This document shows, one piece after another, positions 14,101-28,500 of a stretch of 64,000 nucleotides of DNA. Position numbers and translations under genes: made by a program. This DNA comes from Pleurodeles waltl (taxonomy: Eukaryota > Chordata > Amphibia > Caudata > Salamandridae). Numbering within the stretch: position 1 is the first letter of the stretch; each line of letters opens with the position of its first letter. The DNA lies in contig NC_090447.1 of assembly GCF_031143425.1 (NCBI RefSeq), positions 29,478,238 through 29,542,237 of the forward strand, written 5' to 3'. Under the pieces are notes generated by a model that saw only the letters and a program-made list of their open reading frames with translations, did no database searches and was not told where the DNA came from.

Positions 14101-14600
14101 TATAGAGACACCAAAGCCCTACGCAGACACCGGAGACATGAACACCCTACCCAGACACCAGAGACATGAGCACCCTACCCAGACACCAGAGGCATGAACG
14201 CCCTACGCAGACACCAGAGGCATGAACGCCCTACGCAGACACCAGAGGCATGAACGCCCTACGCAGACACCAGAGGCATGAACGCCCTACGCAGACACCA
14301 GAGACATGAACGCCCTACGCAGACACCAGAGACATGAACGCCCTACGCAGACACCAGAGACATGAACGCCCTACGCAGATACCAGAAACATAAACGCCCT
14401 ACCCAGACACGAGAGACACCAGAGACACGAAGGCCCTACGCAGACACCAGAGACATGAGCGCCCTACCCAGACACCAGAAACAGGAACGCCCTACCCAGA
14501 CACCAGAGACATGAACACCCTACCCAGACCCCAGAGACATGAACACCCTACCCAGACCCCAGAGACATGAACACCCTACCCAGACCCCAGAGACATGAAC
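14101..14600. repeat. Head cassette with tatagagacaccaaag marker
   Basis: The rare tatagagacaccaaag sequence, present eight times in the window (14,101; 21,797; 27,644; 38,571; 42,015; 48,499; 56,756; 61,716), is followed by a cggagac monomer, four gaggcatg monomers, gataccagaaacataaacg, a 37-bp cgagagacacc unit, acacgaagg and then cagaccccag monomers. It marks the start of each large higher-order unit and is the best landmark for aligning copies. The 56,756 copy has agctc in place of agccc. Confidence 0.85.
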
Positions 14601-16844
14601 ACCCTACCCAGACACCAAAGACATGAACGCCCTACCCAGACACCAAAGACATGAACGCCCTACCCAGACACCAGACACATGAACGCCCTACCCAGAGACA
14701 TGAACACCCTATCCCAGACACCAGAGACATGAACACCCTATCCCAGACACCAGAGACATGAACACCCTATCCCAGACACCAGAGACATGAACACCCTATC
14801 CCAGACATCAGAGACATGAACACCCTATCCCAGACACCAGAGACATGAACACCCTATCCCAGACACATGAACACCCTATCCCAGACACCAGAGACATGAA
14901 CACCCAACCCAGACACCAGAGACATGAACACCCAACCCAGACACATGAGAAATGAACGCCCTACGCAGACACCAGAGACATGAACGCCCTACCCAGACAC
15001 CAGAGACATGAACGCCCTACCCAGAAACAAGAGACATGAACACGCTACCCAGAAACAAGAGACATGAACACGCTACCGAGAAACATGAACGCCCTACCCA
15101 GACACCAGAGACATGAACGCCCTACCCAGAAACCAGAGACATGTACGCCCTACCCAGAAACCAGAGACATGTACGCCCTACCCAGACACCAGAGACATGA
15201 ACATCCTACCCAGACACCAGACACATGAACACCCTAGCCAGACATCAGAGACATGAGACATGAGCACCCTACCCAGACACCAGAGACATGAACACCCTAG
15301 CCAGACATCAGAGACATCAGACATGAACACCCTATCCAGAAACCAGAGACATGAACACCCTACCTAGAAACATGAGCACCCTACCCAGACACCAGAGACA
15401 TGAGCACCCTACCCAGACACCAGAGACATGAACGCTCTACCCAGACACCAGAGACATGAACACCCTACCCAGACACATGAACACCCCATCCACACATCCG
15501 AGACATGAGACATGAACACCCTACCCAGACACCAGAGACATGAGCACCCTACCCAGATGCCAGAGACATGAGCACCCTACCCAGACGCCAGAGACATGAG
15601 CACCCTACCCAGAAGCCAGAGACATGAGCACCCAACCCAGACACCAGAGAAATGAACGCCCTACGCAGACACCAGAGACATGAGCACCCTACCCAGACAC
15701 ATGAACGCCCTACCCAGACACCAGAGACCTGAACACCCTACCCAGACACCAGAGACAAGAGACATGAACACAAACCCTACCCAGACACCAGAGACATGAG
15801 CACCCAACCCAGACACCAGAGACATGAACATCCTACCCAGAAACCAGAGACATGAACGCCCTACCTAGAAACATGAACACCCCATCCAGCCACCAGAGAA
15901 ATGAACATCCTACCCAGACACCAGAGACATGAACGCCCGACGCAGACATCACAGACATGAGCACCCTACCCAGACACCAGAGACATGAACACCCTACCCA
16001 GACACATGAACACCCCATCCAGAAACCAGAGACATGAACATCCTACCCAGACACCAGAGACATGAGATATGAACACTATACCCAGACACCAGAGACATGA
16101 ACACCCTACCCAGAAACCAGAGACATGAACACCCTACCCAGACAACAGAGACATGAACACCCTCTCCCAGACACCAGACACATGAGCACCCTACCCAGAC
16201 ACATGAGCACCCTACCCAGACACATGAACATACTACCCAGACACATGAACGCCCTACCCAGAAACCAGACACATAAACACCCTACCCAGAAACCAGAGGC
16301 ATGAACGCCCTACCCAGACACCAGAGACATGAACGCCCTACCCAGACACCAGAGACATGAACGCCCTACCCAGACACCAGACACATGAGCACCCTACCCA
16401 GACACATGAGCACCCTACCCAGACACATGAACATACTACCCAGACACATGAACGCCCTACCCAGACACCAGAGACATGAACGCCCTACTCAGACACCAGA
16501 GACATGAGCACCCTACCCAGACACCAGAGACTTGAACATCCTACCAAGACACCAGAGATTTGAGCAGCCGACCCTGACACCAGAGACATGAGCACCCTAC
16601 CCAGAGACATGAGCACCCTACCCAGACACCAGAGACATGAGCACCCTACCCAGAGACATGAACACCCTAGCCAGACACCAGAGACATGAGCACCCTAGCT
16701 AGACACCACAGACATGAACACCCTACGCAGACACCAGAGACATGAGCGCCCTACCCAGACACCAGAGACATGAGCACCCTACCCAGACACCAGAGACATG
16801 AGCACCCTACGCAGACACCAGAGACATGAGCACCCTACGCAGAC

Positions 16845-18010
16845 ACCAGAGACATGAGCACCCTACGCAGACACCAGAGACATGAGCACCCTACCCAGAC
16901 ACCAGAGACCTGATATGAACACTGTACCCAGACATATGAACATCCTACCTAGAAACATGAGCGCCCTACCCAGAAACCAGAGACTTGAATGCCCTTCCCA
17001 GACACCAGAGACATGAGCACCCTTCCCAGACACCAGAGACATGAACACCCCATGCAGACACCAGAGACATGAACACCCCATGCAGACACCAGAGACATGA
17101 ACACCCCATGCAGACACCAGAGACATGAACACCCCATGCAGACACCAGAGACATGAACACCCCATGCAGACACCAGAGACATGAACACCCCATCCAGACA
17201 CCAGAGACACGAACACCCCATCCAGACACCAGAGACACGAACACCCCATCCAGACACCAGAGACACGAACACCCCATCCAGACACCAGAGACACGAACAC
17301 CCTACCCAGACACCAGACACATGAACACCCTACCCAGACACATGAACACCCTACCCAGACACATGAACACCACACCCAGACACATGAACACCACACCCAG
17401 ACACATGAACACCACACCCAGACACATGAACACCACACCCAGACACATGAACACCCCATCCAGATACCAGAGACCTGAACACCCCACCCAGACACCAGAG
17501 ACATGAGACATGAATGCCCTACGCAGACACCAGAGACATGAACATCCTACCCAGACACCAGAGACCTGAACACCCCATCCAGATACCAGAGACATGAGAC
17601 ATCCTACCCAGAAACCAGAGACATGAGACATGAACGCCCTACGCAGACACCAAAGACATGAACATCCTACCCAGACACCAGAGACATGAACGACCCCTAC
17701 CCAGAAACCAGACATGAGACATGAATGCCCTACGCAGACACCAGAGACATGAATGCCCTACGCAGACACCAGAGACATGAATGCCCTACGCAGACACCAG
17801 AAACATGAATGCCCTACGCAGACACCAGGGACATGAAGGCCCTAAAGAGAAACCAGACACATGAACATCCTAACCAGAGACATGAACACCTTACCCAGAC
17901 ACCAGAGACATGAACACCTTACCCTGACACCAGAGACATGAACGCCCTATGCAGACACCAGAGACATGAACGCCCTACGCAGACACCAGACACATGAGAA
18001 AAGAACGCCC
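16845..18010. repeat. Variant-rich segment, copy 2
   Basis: This is the second copy of the ccatgcag/ccacaccc segment. It has five ccatgcag monomers where the first copy has six, one more ccatccag monomer, and four aacaccacaccc 21-mers where the first has three. It also has an extra gaatgccctacgcag monomer near 17,770. The single-unit differences show independent slippage or exchange after duplication. Confidence 0.85.
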
Positions 18011-21000
18011 TACCCAGACACCAGAGACATGAACGCCCTACCCAGACACCAGAGACATGAACGCCCTACCCAGACACCAGAGACATGAACGCCCTACCCA
18101 GACACCAGAGACATGAACGCCCTACCCAGACACCAGAGACATGAACGCCCTACGCAGACACCAGAGACATGAACGCCCTACGCAGACACCAGAGACATGA
18201 ACGCCCTACGCAGACACCAGAGACATGAACGCCCTACGCAGACACCAGAGACATGAACGCCCTACCCAGACACCAGAGACATGAACGCCCTACCCAGACA
18301 CCAGAGACGTGAACGCCCTACCCAGACACCAGAGACATGAACGCCCTACCCAGACACCAGAGACATGAACGCCCTACCCAGACACCAGAGACATGAACGC
18401 CCTACCCAGACACCAGAGACGTGAACGCCCTATGCAGACACCAGAGACGTGAACGCCCTACCCAGACACCAGAGACATGAACACCCTACGGAGACACTAA
18501 AGACATGAACGCCCTACCCAGACACCAGAGACATGAACACCCTACGGAGACACCACAGACATGAACGCCCTACGCAGACACCAGAGACATGAACGCCCTA
18601 CCCAGGAACCAGAGACATGAACGCCCTACCCAGGAACCAGAGACATGAACGCCCTACCCAGGAACCAGAGACATGAACGCCCTACCCAGGAACCAGAGAC
18701 ATGAACGCCCTACCCAGACACCAGAGACATGAACACCTTACCCAGACACCAGAGACATGAACACCCTATCCCAGACACCAGAGACATGAACACCCTACCT
18801 CAGACACCAGAGACATGAACACCCAACCCAGACACATGAGCACCCTACCCAGACACATTAACGCCCTACCCAGACACCAGAGACATGAACGCCCTACCCA
18901 GACACCAGAGACATGAGCACCCTACCCAGACACATGAACGCCCTACCCAGAGATCTGAATGCCCTACCCAGAAGCCAGAGCCTTGAATGCCCTACCCAGA
19001 AACCAGAGACTTGAATGCCCTACCCAGACACCAGAGACATGAACGCCCTACCCAGACACATGAACACCCCATCCAGACACCAGAGACATGAACACCCTAC
19101 GCAGACCCCAGAGACATGAGCACCCTACCAAGACCCCAGAGACATGAACACCCAACCCAGACACATGAGCACCCTACCCAGACACATTAACGCCCTACCC
19201 AGACACCAGAGACCTGAACGCACTACCCAGAAACCAGAGACTTGAATGCCCTACCCAGAAACCAGAGACTTGAATGTCCTACCCAGACACCAGAGACATG
19301 AACACCTTACCCAGACACCAGACACATGAGAAATGAACATCCTACCCAAACACCAGAGACATGAACGCCCTACCCAGACACCAGACACATGAGAAATGAA
19401 CATCCTACCCAAACACCAGAGACATGAACGCCCTACCCAGACACATGAACGCCCTACCCAGACACCAGAGACATGAACGCCCTACTCAGACACCAGAGAC
19501 ATGAACGCCCTACGCAGACACCAGAGACATGAATGCCGTACCCAGACACCAGAGACATGAACGCCCTACCCAGACACCAGAGACATGAACGCCCTACGCA
19601 GACACCAGAGACATAAACACCCTATCCCAGACACCAGAGACATGAACACCCTATCCCAGACACCAGAGACATGAACACCCTACCCCAGACACCAGAGACA
19701 TGAACACCCAACCCAGACACATGAGCACCCTACCCAGAGACTTGAATGCCCTACCCAGAAACCAGAGACTTGAATGCCCTACCCAGAAACCAGAGACTTG
19801 AATGCCCTACCCAGACACCAGAGACATGAACGCCCTACCCAGACACATGAACACCCCATCCAGACACATGAACACCCCATCCAGACACTAGAGACATGAA
19901 CACCCTACCCCAGACACCAGAGACATGAACACCCTACCCCAGACACCAGAGACATGAACACCCTACCCCAGACACCAGAGACATGAACACCCTACCCCAC
20001 ACACCAGAGACATGAACACCCTCTCCCAGACACCAGAGACATGAACACCCTCTCCCAGACACCAGAGACATGAACACCCTATCCCAGACACCAGAGACAT
20101 GAACACCCTATCCCAGACACCAGAGACATGAACACCCTATCCCAGACACCAGAGACATGAACACCCTATCCCAGACACCAGAGACATGAACACCCTATCC
20201 CAGACACCAGAGACATGAACACCCTATCCCAGACACCAGAGACATGAACACCCTATCCCAGACACCAGAGACATGAACACCCTATCCCAGACACCAGAGA
20301 CATGAACACCCTATCCCAGACACCAGAGACATGAACACCCTACCCCAGACACCAGAGACATGAGCACCCTACCCAGACACATGAGCACCCTACCCAGACA
20401 CATGAGCACCCTACCCAGAGACATGAACGCCCTACCCAGACACCAGAGACATGAACGTCCTACCCACACACCAGAGACGTGAGCACCCTACCCAGACACA
20501 TGAAAGCCCTACCCAGAGACCTGAACGCCCTACCCAGAAACCAGAGACTTGAATGCCCTACCCAGAAACCAGAGACTTGAATGCCCTACCCAGACACCAG
20601 AGACATGAACGCCCTACCCAGACACCAGAGACATGAGCACCCTACCCAGAGACCTGAATGCCCTACCCAGAAACCAGAGACCTGAATGCCCTACCCAGAA
20701 ACCAGAGACCTGAACGCCCTACCCAGAAACCAGAGACATGAACGCCCTACGCAGACACCAGAGACATGAGAAATGAGCACCCTACCCAGACACCAGAGAC
20801 ATGAACACCCTACCCAGACACCAGAGACATGAGCACCCTACCCAGATACCAGAGACATGAGCACCCGTCCCAGACACCAGAGACATGAACATCCCATCCA
20901 GACACATGAACACCCTACCCAGACACCAGACACATGAACGCCCTACCCAGAAACATGAACGCCGTACCCAGACACCAGAGACTTGAACACCAAACTCAGA

Positions 21001-21796
21001 AACCAGAGACATGAGACATGAACACCCTACCCAGACACATGAACACCCCATCCAGACACCAGAGACATGAACACCCCATCCAGACACCAGAGACATGAAC
21101 ACCCTACCCAGACACATGAACACCCCATCCAGACACCAGAGACATGAGACATGAACACCCTATCCAGACACCAGAGACATGAGCACCTTACCCAGACACC
21201 ACAGACATGAACGCCCTACGCAGACACCAGAGACATGAACGCCCTACGCAGACACCAGAGACATGAGCACCATACCCAGACACATGAACGCCCTACCAGG
21301 AAACCAGAGACCTGAACGCCCTACCCAGAGACCTGAACGCCCTACCCAGAAACAAGAGACATGAACACGCTACCCAGAGACATGAACGCCCTACCCAGAA
21401 ACCAGAGACATGAACGCCCTACCCAGACACCAGAGACATGAACATCCTACCCAAACAAAAGAGACATGAACATCCTACCCAGACACCAGAGACATGAACA
21501 TCCTACCCAGACACCAGAGACATGAACATCCTACCCAGACACCAGAGACATGAACATCCTACCCAGACACCAGAGACATGAACACCCTACCCAGACACCA
21601 GAGACATGAACACCCTTCCCAGACACCAGAGACATGAACATGCCATCCAGACACATGAACACCCTACCCAGACACCAGACACATGAACACCCCATCGCAG
21701 ACACCAGAGAAATAAAGGCCCTACAGAGACATGAACATCCTACGCAGACACCAGATAAATGAACACCCTACCAAGACACCTGAGACATGAAGGCCC

Positions 21797-22300
21797 TATA
21801 GAGACACCAAAGCCCTACGCAGACACCGGAGACATGAACACCCTACCCAGACACCAGAGACATGAGCACCCTACCCAGACACCAGAGGCATGAACGCCCT
21901 ACGCAGACACCAGAGGCATGAACGCCCTACGCAGACACCAGAGGCATGAACGCCCTACGCAGACACCAGAGGCATGAACGCCCTACGCAGACACCAGAGA
22001 CATGAACGCCCTACGCAGACACCAGAGACATGAACGCCCTACGCAGACACCAGAGACATGAACGCCCTACGCAGATACCAGAAACATAAACGCCCTACCC
22101 AGACACGAGAGACACCAGAGACACGAAGGCCCTACGCAGACACCAGAGACATGAGCGCCCTACCCAGACACCAGAAACAGGAACGCCCTACCCAGACACC
22201 AGAGACATGAACACCCTACCCAGACCCCAGAGACATGAACACCCTACCCAGACCCCAGAGACATGAACACCCTACCCAGACCCCAGAGACATGAACACCC
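21797..22300. repeat. Head cassette, 7.7-kb copy 2
   Basis: The variant order is the same as at 14,101: tatagagacaccaaag, four gaggcatg monomers, the gataccagaaac monomer, cgagagacacc with acacgaagg at about 22,121, one caggaacg monomer, then cagaccccag monomers to about 22,290. The two cassettes look almost identical. Confidence 0.85.
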
Positions 22301-23629
22301 TACCCAGACACCAAAGACATGAACGCCCTACCCAGACACCAAAGACATGAACGCCCTACCCAGACACCAGACACATGAACGCCCTACCCAGAGACATGAA
22401 CACCCTATCCCAGACACCAGAGACATGAACACCCTATCCCAGACACCAGAGACATGAACACCCTATCCCAGACACCAGAGACATGAACACCCTATCCCAG
22501 ACATCAGAGACATGAACACCCTATCCCAGACACCAGAGACATGAACACCCTATCCCAGACACATGAACACCCTATCCCAGACACCAGAGACATGAACACC
22601 CAACCCAGACACCAGAGACATGAACACCCAACCCAGACACATGAGAAATGAACGCCCTACGCAGACACCAGAGACATGAACGCCCTACCCAGACACCAGA
22701 GACATGAACGCCCTACCCAGAAACAAGAGACATGAACACGCTACCCAGAAACAAGAGACATGAACACGCTACCGAGAAACATGAACGCCCTACCCAGACA
22801 CCAGAGACATGAACGCCCTACGCAGACACCAGAGACATGAACGCCCTACCCAGAAACCAGAGACATGTACTCCCTACCCAGAAACCAGAGACATGTACGC
22901 CCTACCCAGACACCAGAGACATGAACATCCTACCCAGACACCAGACACATGAACACCCTAGCCAGACGTCAGAGACATGAGACATGAGCACCCTACCCAG
23001 ACACCAGAGACATGAACACCCTAGCCAGACATCAGAGACATCAGACATGAACACCCTATCCAGAAACCAGAGACATGAACACCCTACCTAGAAACATGAG
23101 CACCCTACCCAGACACCAGAGACATGAGCACCCTACCCAGACACCAGAGACATGAACGCTCTACCCAGACACCAGAGACATGAACACCCTACTCAGACAC
23201 ATGAACACCCCATCCACACATCCGAGACATGAGACATGAACACCCTACCCAGACACCAGAGACATGAGCACCCTACCCAGATGCCAGAGACATGAGCACC
23301 CTACCCAGACGCCAGAGACATGAGCACCCTACCCAGAAGCCAGAGACATGAGCACCCAACCCAGACACCAGAGAAATGAACGCCCTACGCAGACACCAGA
23401 GACATGAGCACCCTACCCAGACACATGAACGCCCTACCCAGACACCAGAGACCTGAACACCCTACCCAGACACCAGAGACAAGAGACATGAACACAAACC
23501 CTACCCAGACACCAGAGACATGAACATCCTACCCAGAAACCAGAGACATGAACGCCCTACCTAGAAACATGAACACCCCATCCAGCCACCAGAGAAATGA
23601 ACATCCTACCCAGACACCAGAGACATGAA

Positions 23630-26600
23630 CGCCCTACCCAGACACCAGAGACATGAGCGCCCTACCCAGACACCAGACACATGAGCACCCTACCCAGACA
23701 CCAGACACATGAGCACCCTACCCAGACACCAGACACATGAGCACCCTACCCAGACACATGAGCACCCTACCCAGACACATGAACATACTACCCAGACACA
23801 TGAACGCCCTACCCAGACACCAGAGACATGAACGCCCTACTCAGACACCAGAGACATGAGCACCCTACCCAGAGACATGAGCACCCTTCCCAGACACCAG
23901 AGACATGAGCACCGTACCCAGAGACATGAACATCCTACCAAGACACCAGAGACATGAACGTCCTACTCAGACACCAGAGACATGAACGCCCTACCCAGAC
24001 ACATGAACACCCTACCCAGACACCAGAGACATGAACACCCTACCCAGACACCAGAGACATGAACACACTACCCCAGACACCAGAGACATGAACGCCCTAC
24101 CCAGACACCAGAGACGTGAACACCCTACGCAGACACCAGAGATGTGAACGCCCTACCCAGACACCACAGACATGAACACCCTACGGAGACACCAAAGACA
24201 TGAACGCCCTACCCAGACACCAGAGACATGAACACCCTACGGAGACACCACAGACATGAACGCCCTACGCAGACACCAGAGACATGAACGCCCTACCCAG
24301 GAACCAGAGACATGAACGCCCTACCCAGGAACCAGAGACATGAACGCCCTACCCAGACACCAGAGACATGAACACCTTACCCAGACACCAGAGACATGAA
24401 CACCCTATCCCAGACACCAGAGACATGAACACCCTACCTCAGACACCAGAGACATGAACACCCAACCCAGACACATGAGCACCCTACCCAGACACATTAA
24501 CGCCCTACCCAGACACCAGAGACATGAACGCCCTACCCAGACACCAGAGACATGAGCACCATACCCAGACACATGAACGCCCTACCCAGAGATCTGAACG
24601 CCCGCCCCAGAAGCCAGAGACTTGAATGCCCTACCCAGAAACCAGATACTTGAATGCCCTACCCAGACACCAGAGACATGAACGCCCTACCCAGACACAT
24701 GAACACCCCATCCAGACGCCAGAGACATGAACACCCTACGCAGACCCCAGAGACATGAACACCCTACGCAGACCCCAGAGACATGAACACCCTACCCAGA
24801 CACCAGAGACATGAACACCCTACCCCAGACACCGGAGACATGAACACCCTACCCCAGACACCGGAGACATGAACACCCTACCCCAGACACCGGAGACATG
24901 AACACCCTACCCCAGACACCAGAGACATGAACACCCAACCCAGACACATGAGCACCCTACCCAGACACATTAACGCCCTACCCAGACACCAGAGACCTGA
25001 ACGCACTACCCAGAAACCAGAGACTTGAATGCCCTACCCAGACACCAGAGACATGAACGCCCTACGCAGACACCAGAGACATGAACGCCCTACGCAGACA
25101 CCAGACACATGAGAAATTAACATCCTACCCAAACACCAGAGACATGAACGCCCTACCCAGACACCAGAGACATGAACACCCTACCCAGGAACCAGAGACT
25201 TGAACGCCCTACCCAGACACCAGAGACATGAACACCTTACCCAGACACCAGAGACATGAACACCTTACCCAGACACCAGAGACATGAACGCCCTACCCAG
25301 ACACCAGAGACATGAATGCCGTACCCAGACACCAGAGACATGAACGCCCTACCCAGACACCAGAGACATGAACGCCCTACCCAGACACCAGAGACATAAA
25401 CGCCCTACCCAGACACCAGAGACATGAACACCCTATCCCAGACACCAGAGACATGAACACCCTACCCCAGACACCAGAGACATGAACACCCAACCCAGAC
25501 ACATGAGCACCCTACCCAGACACATTAACGCCCTACCCAGACACCAGAGACATGAACGCCCTACCCAGACACCAGAGACATGAGCACCCTACCCAGACAC
25601 ATGAACGCCCTACAATGAGACTTGAATGCCCTACCCAGAGACTTGAATGCCCTACCCAGAAACCAGAGACTTGAATGCCCTACCCAGAAACCAGAGACTT
25701 GAATGCCCTACCCAGACACCAGAGACATGAACGCCCTACCCAGACACATGAACACCCTACCCCAGACACCAGAGACATGAACACCCTACCCCAGACACCA
25801 GAGACATGAACACCCTACCCCAGACACCAGAGACATGAACACCCTACCCCAGACACCAGAGACATGAACACCCTCTCCCAGACACCAGAGACATGAACAC
25901 CCTCTCCCAGACACCAGAGACATGAACACCCTATCCCAGACACCAGAGACATGAACACCCTATCCCAGACACCAGAGACATGAACACCCTATCCCAGACA
26001 CCAGAGACATGAACACCCTACCCCAGACACCAGAGACATGAACACCCTACCCCAGACACCAGAGACATGAGCACCCTACCCAGACACATGAGCACCCTAC
26101 CCAGACACATGAGCACCCTACCCAGAGACATGAACGCCCTACCCAGACACCAGAGACATGAACGTCGTACCCACACACCAGAGACGTGAGCACCCTACCC
26201 AGACACATGAAAGCCCTACCCAGAGACCTGAACGCCCTACCCAGAAACCAGAGACTTGAATGCCCTACCCAGAAACCAGAGACTTGAATGCCCTACCCAG
26301 AAACCAGAGACTTGAATGCCCTACCCAGACACCAGAGACATGAACGCCCAACCCAGACACCAGAGACATGAGCACCCTACCCAGAGACCTGAATGCCCTA
26401 CCCAGAAACCAGAGACCTGAATGCCCTACCCAGAAACCAGAGACCTGAACGCCCTACCCAGAAACCAGAGACATGAACGCCCTACGCAGACACCAGAGAC
26501 ATGAGAAATGAGCACCCTACCCAGACACCAGAGACGTGAACACCCTACCCAGACACCAGAGACATGAGCACCCTACCCAGATACCAGAGACATGAGCACC

Positions 26601-27643
26601 CGTCCCAGACACCAGAGACATGAACATCCCATCCAGACACATGAACACCCTACCCAGACACCAGACACATGAACGCCCTACCCAGAAACATGAACGCCGT
26701 ACCCAGACACCAGAGACTTGAACACCAAACTCAGAAACCAGAGACATGAGACATGAACACCCTACCCAGACACATGAACACCCCATCCAGACACCAGAGA
26801 CATGAACACCCCATCCAGACACCAGAGACATGAACACCCTACCCAGACACATGAACACCCCATCCAGACACCAGAGACATGAGACATGAACACCCTATCC
26901 AGACACCAGAGACATGAGCACCTTACCCAGACACCAGAGACATGAACGCCCTACGCAGACACCAGAGACATGAACGCCCTACGCAGACACCAGAGACATG
27001 AGCACCATACCCAGACACATGAACGCCCTACCCAGAAACCAGAGACCTGAACGCCCTACCCAGAGACCTGAACGCTCTACCCAGAAACCAGAGACCTGAA
27101 CGCCCTACGCAGACACCAGAGACCTGAACGCCTTACGCAGACACCAGAGACATGAACGCCCTACCCAGAAACAAGAGACATGAACACGCTACCCAGAGAC
27201 ATGAACGCCCTACCCAGAAACCAGAGACATGAACGCCCTACCCAGACACCAGAGACATGAACATCCTACCCAAACAAAAGAGACATGAACATCCTACCCA
27301 GACACCAGAGACATGAACATCCTACCCAGACACCAGAGACATGAACATCCTACCCAGACACCAGAGACATGAACACCCTACCCAGACACCAGAGACATGA
27401 ACACCCTACCCAGACACCAGAGACATGAACACCCTTCCCAGACACCAGAGACATGAACATCCCATCCAGACACATGAACACCCTACCCAGACACCAGACA
27501 CATGAACGCCCTACCCAGACACCAGAGACATGAACACCCCATCGCAGACACCAGAGAAATGAAGGCCCTACAGAGACATGAACACCCTACGCAGACACCA
27601 GATAAATGAACACCCTACCAAGACACCTGAGACATGAAGGCCC
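23630..27643. repeat. Satellite segment with cattaacg, ccggag and gacttgaatgcc monomers
   Basis: The segment contains cggagacac and aggaaccag monomers (about 24,180-24,350), cattaacg monomers (about 24,490, 24,970, 25,525), a run of accggagacatg 29-mers (about 24,830-24,900), gacttgaatgcc 28- and 21-mers (about 25,620-25,710), a ctacccc/ctatccc run (about 25,750-26,060), caccaaactcag (26,723) and acaaaagag (about 27,270). The same order follows at about 44,040-48,498. It contains no gene. Confidence 0.8.
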
Positions 27644-28500
27644 TATAGAGACACCAAAGCCCTACGCAGACACCGGAGACATGAACACCCTACCCAGACA
27701 CCAGAGACATGAACACCTTACCCAGACATGAACGCCCTACCCAGACACCAGAGACATGAACGCCCTACCCAGACACCAGAGACATGAACGCCCTACGCAA
27801 ACACCAGAGGCATGAACGCCCTACGCAGACACCAGAGGCATGAACGCCCTACGCAGACACCAGAGGCATGAACGCCCTACGCAGACACCAGAGGCATGAA
27901 CGCCCTACGCAGACACCAGAGACATGAACGCCCTACGCAGACACCAGAGACATGAACGCCCTACGCAGATACCAGAAACATAAACGCCCTACCCAGACAC
28001 GAGAGACACCAGAGACACGAAGGCCCTACCCAGACACCAGAAACAGGAACGCCCTACCCAGACACCAGAGACAGGAACGTCCTACCCAGACACCAGAGAC
28101 ATGAACGCCCTACCCAGACGCGAGAGACACCAGAGACATGAACGCCCTACGCAGACACCAGAGACATGAACGCCCTACGCAGACACCAGAGACATGAACG
28201 CCCTACGCAGACACCTGAGACATGAACGCCCTACCCAGACACCAGAGACGTGAACGCCCTACCCAGACATCAGAGACATGAACACCCTACCCAGACACAT
28301 GAACACCCCATCCAGACCACAGAGACATGAACACCCTACCCAGACCTCAGAGACATGAACACCCTACCCAGACCCCAGAGACATGAACACCCTACCCAGA
28401 CCCCAGAGACATGAACACCCTACCCAGACCCCAGAGACATGAACACCCTACCCAGACCCCAGAGACATGAACACGCTACCCAGACCCCAGAGACATGAAC
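27644..28500. repeat. Head cassette followed by cagaccccag run
   Basis: The cassette contains tatagagacaccaaag, a 19-bp monomer near 27,722, gaggcatg monomers from about 27,808, acacgaagg at 28,018, gacgcgagag near 28,116, accacagag and cagacctcag (28,341), then about six cagaccccag monomers to about 28,500. The part from about 27,950 to 28,490 is copied again at about 30,627-31,160 with a constant offset of 2,677 bp. Confidence 0.85.

Larger units (their letters stand above)
8270..15936. repeat. 7.7-kb higher-order repeat, copy 1
   Basis: The unit begins near the ccagccaccag monomer and contains gagatttgagcagccg (8,888), the variant-rich segment, the canonical run, cggagacac and aggaaccag monomers (about 10,770-10,980), cattaacg monomers, gacttgaatgcc runs, a long ctctcccag/ctatcccag run (about 12,250-12,590), caccaaactcag (13,243), acaaaagag (about 13,710), ccatcgcag (about 13,997), tatagagacaccaaag (14,101) and the head cassette. 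All recur in order in copy 2, starting 7,667 bp further on. The first part overlaps the end of the 4.3-kb copy 2, so the two periodicities share sequence. Confidence 0.85.
15937..23630. repeat. 7.7-kb higher-order repeat, copy 2
   Basis: Paired landmarks against copy 1 give offsets of 7,667 (gagatttgagcagccg, 8,888 to 16,555), 7,716 (tacggagacactaaag, 10,771 to 18,487), 7,745 (caccaaactcag, 13,243 to 20,988) and 7,696 (tatagagacaccaaag, 14,101 to 21,797). The last drop of 49 bp is a visible loss of one 28-mer and one 21-mer near 21,685. Long stretches look nearly identical by eye, suggesting a recent duplication or ongoing homogenisation. Similarity breaks near 23,620, where gacgcagacatcac of the first unit is replaced by ordinary monomers. 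Confidence 0.85.
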
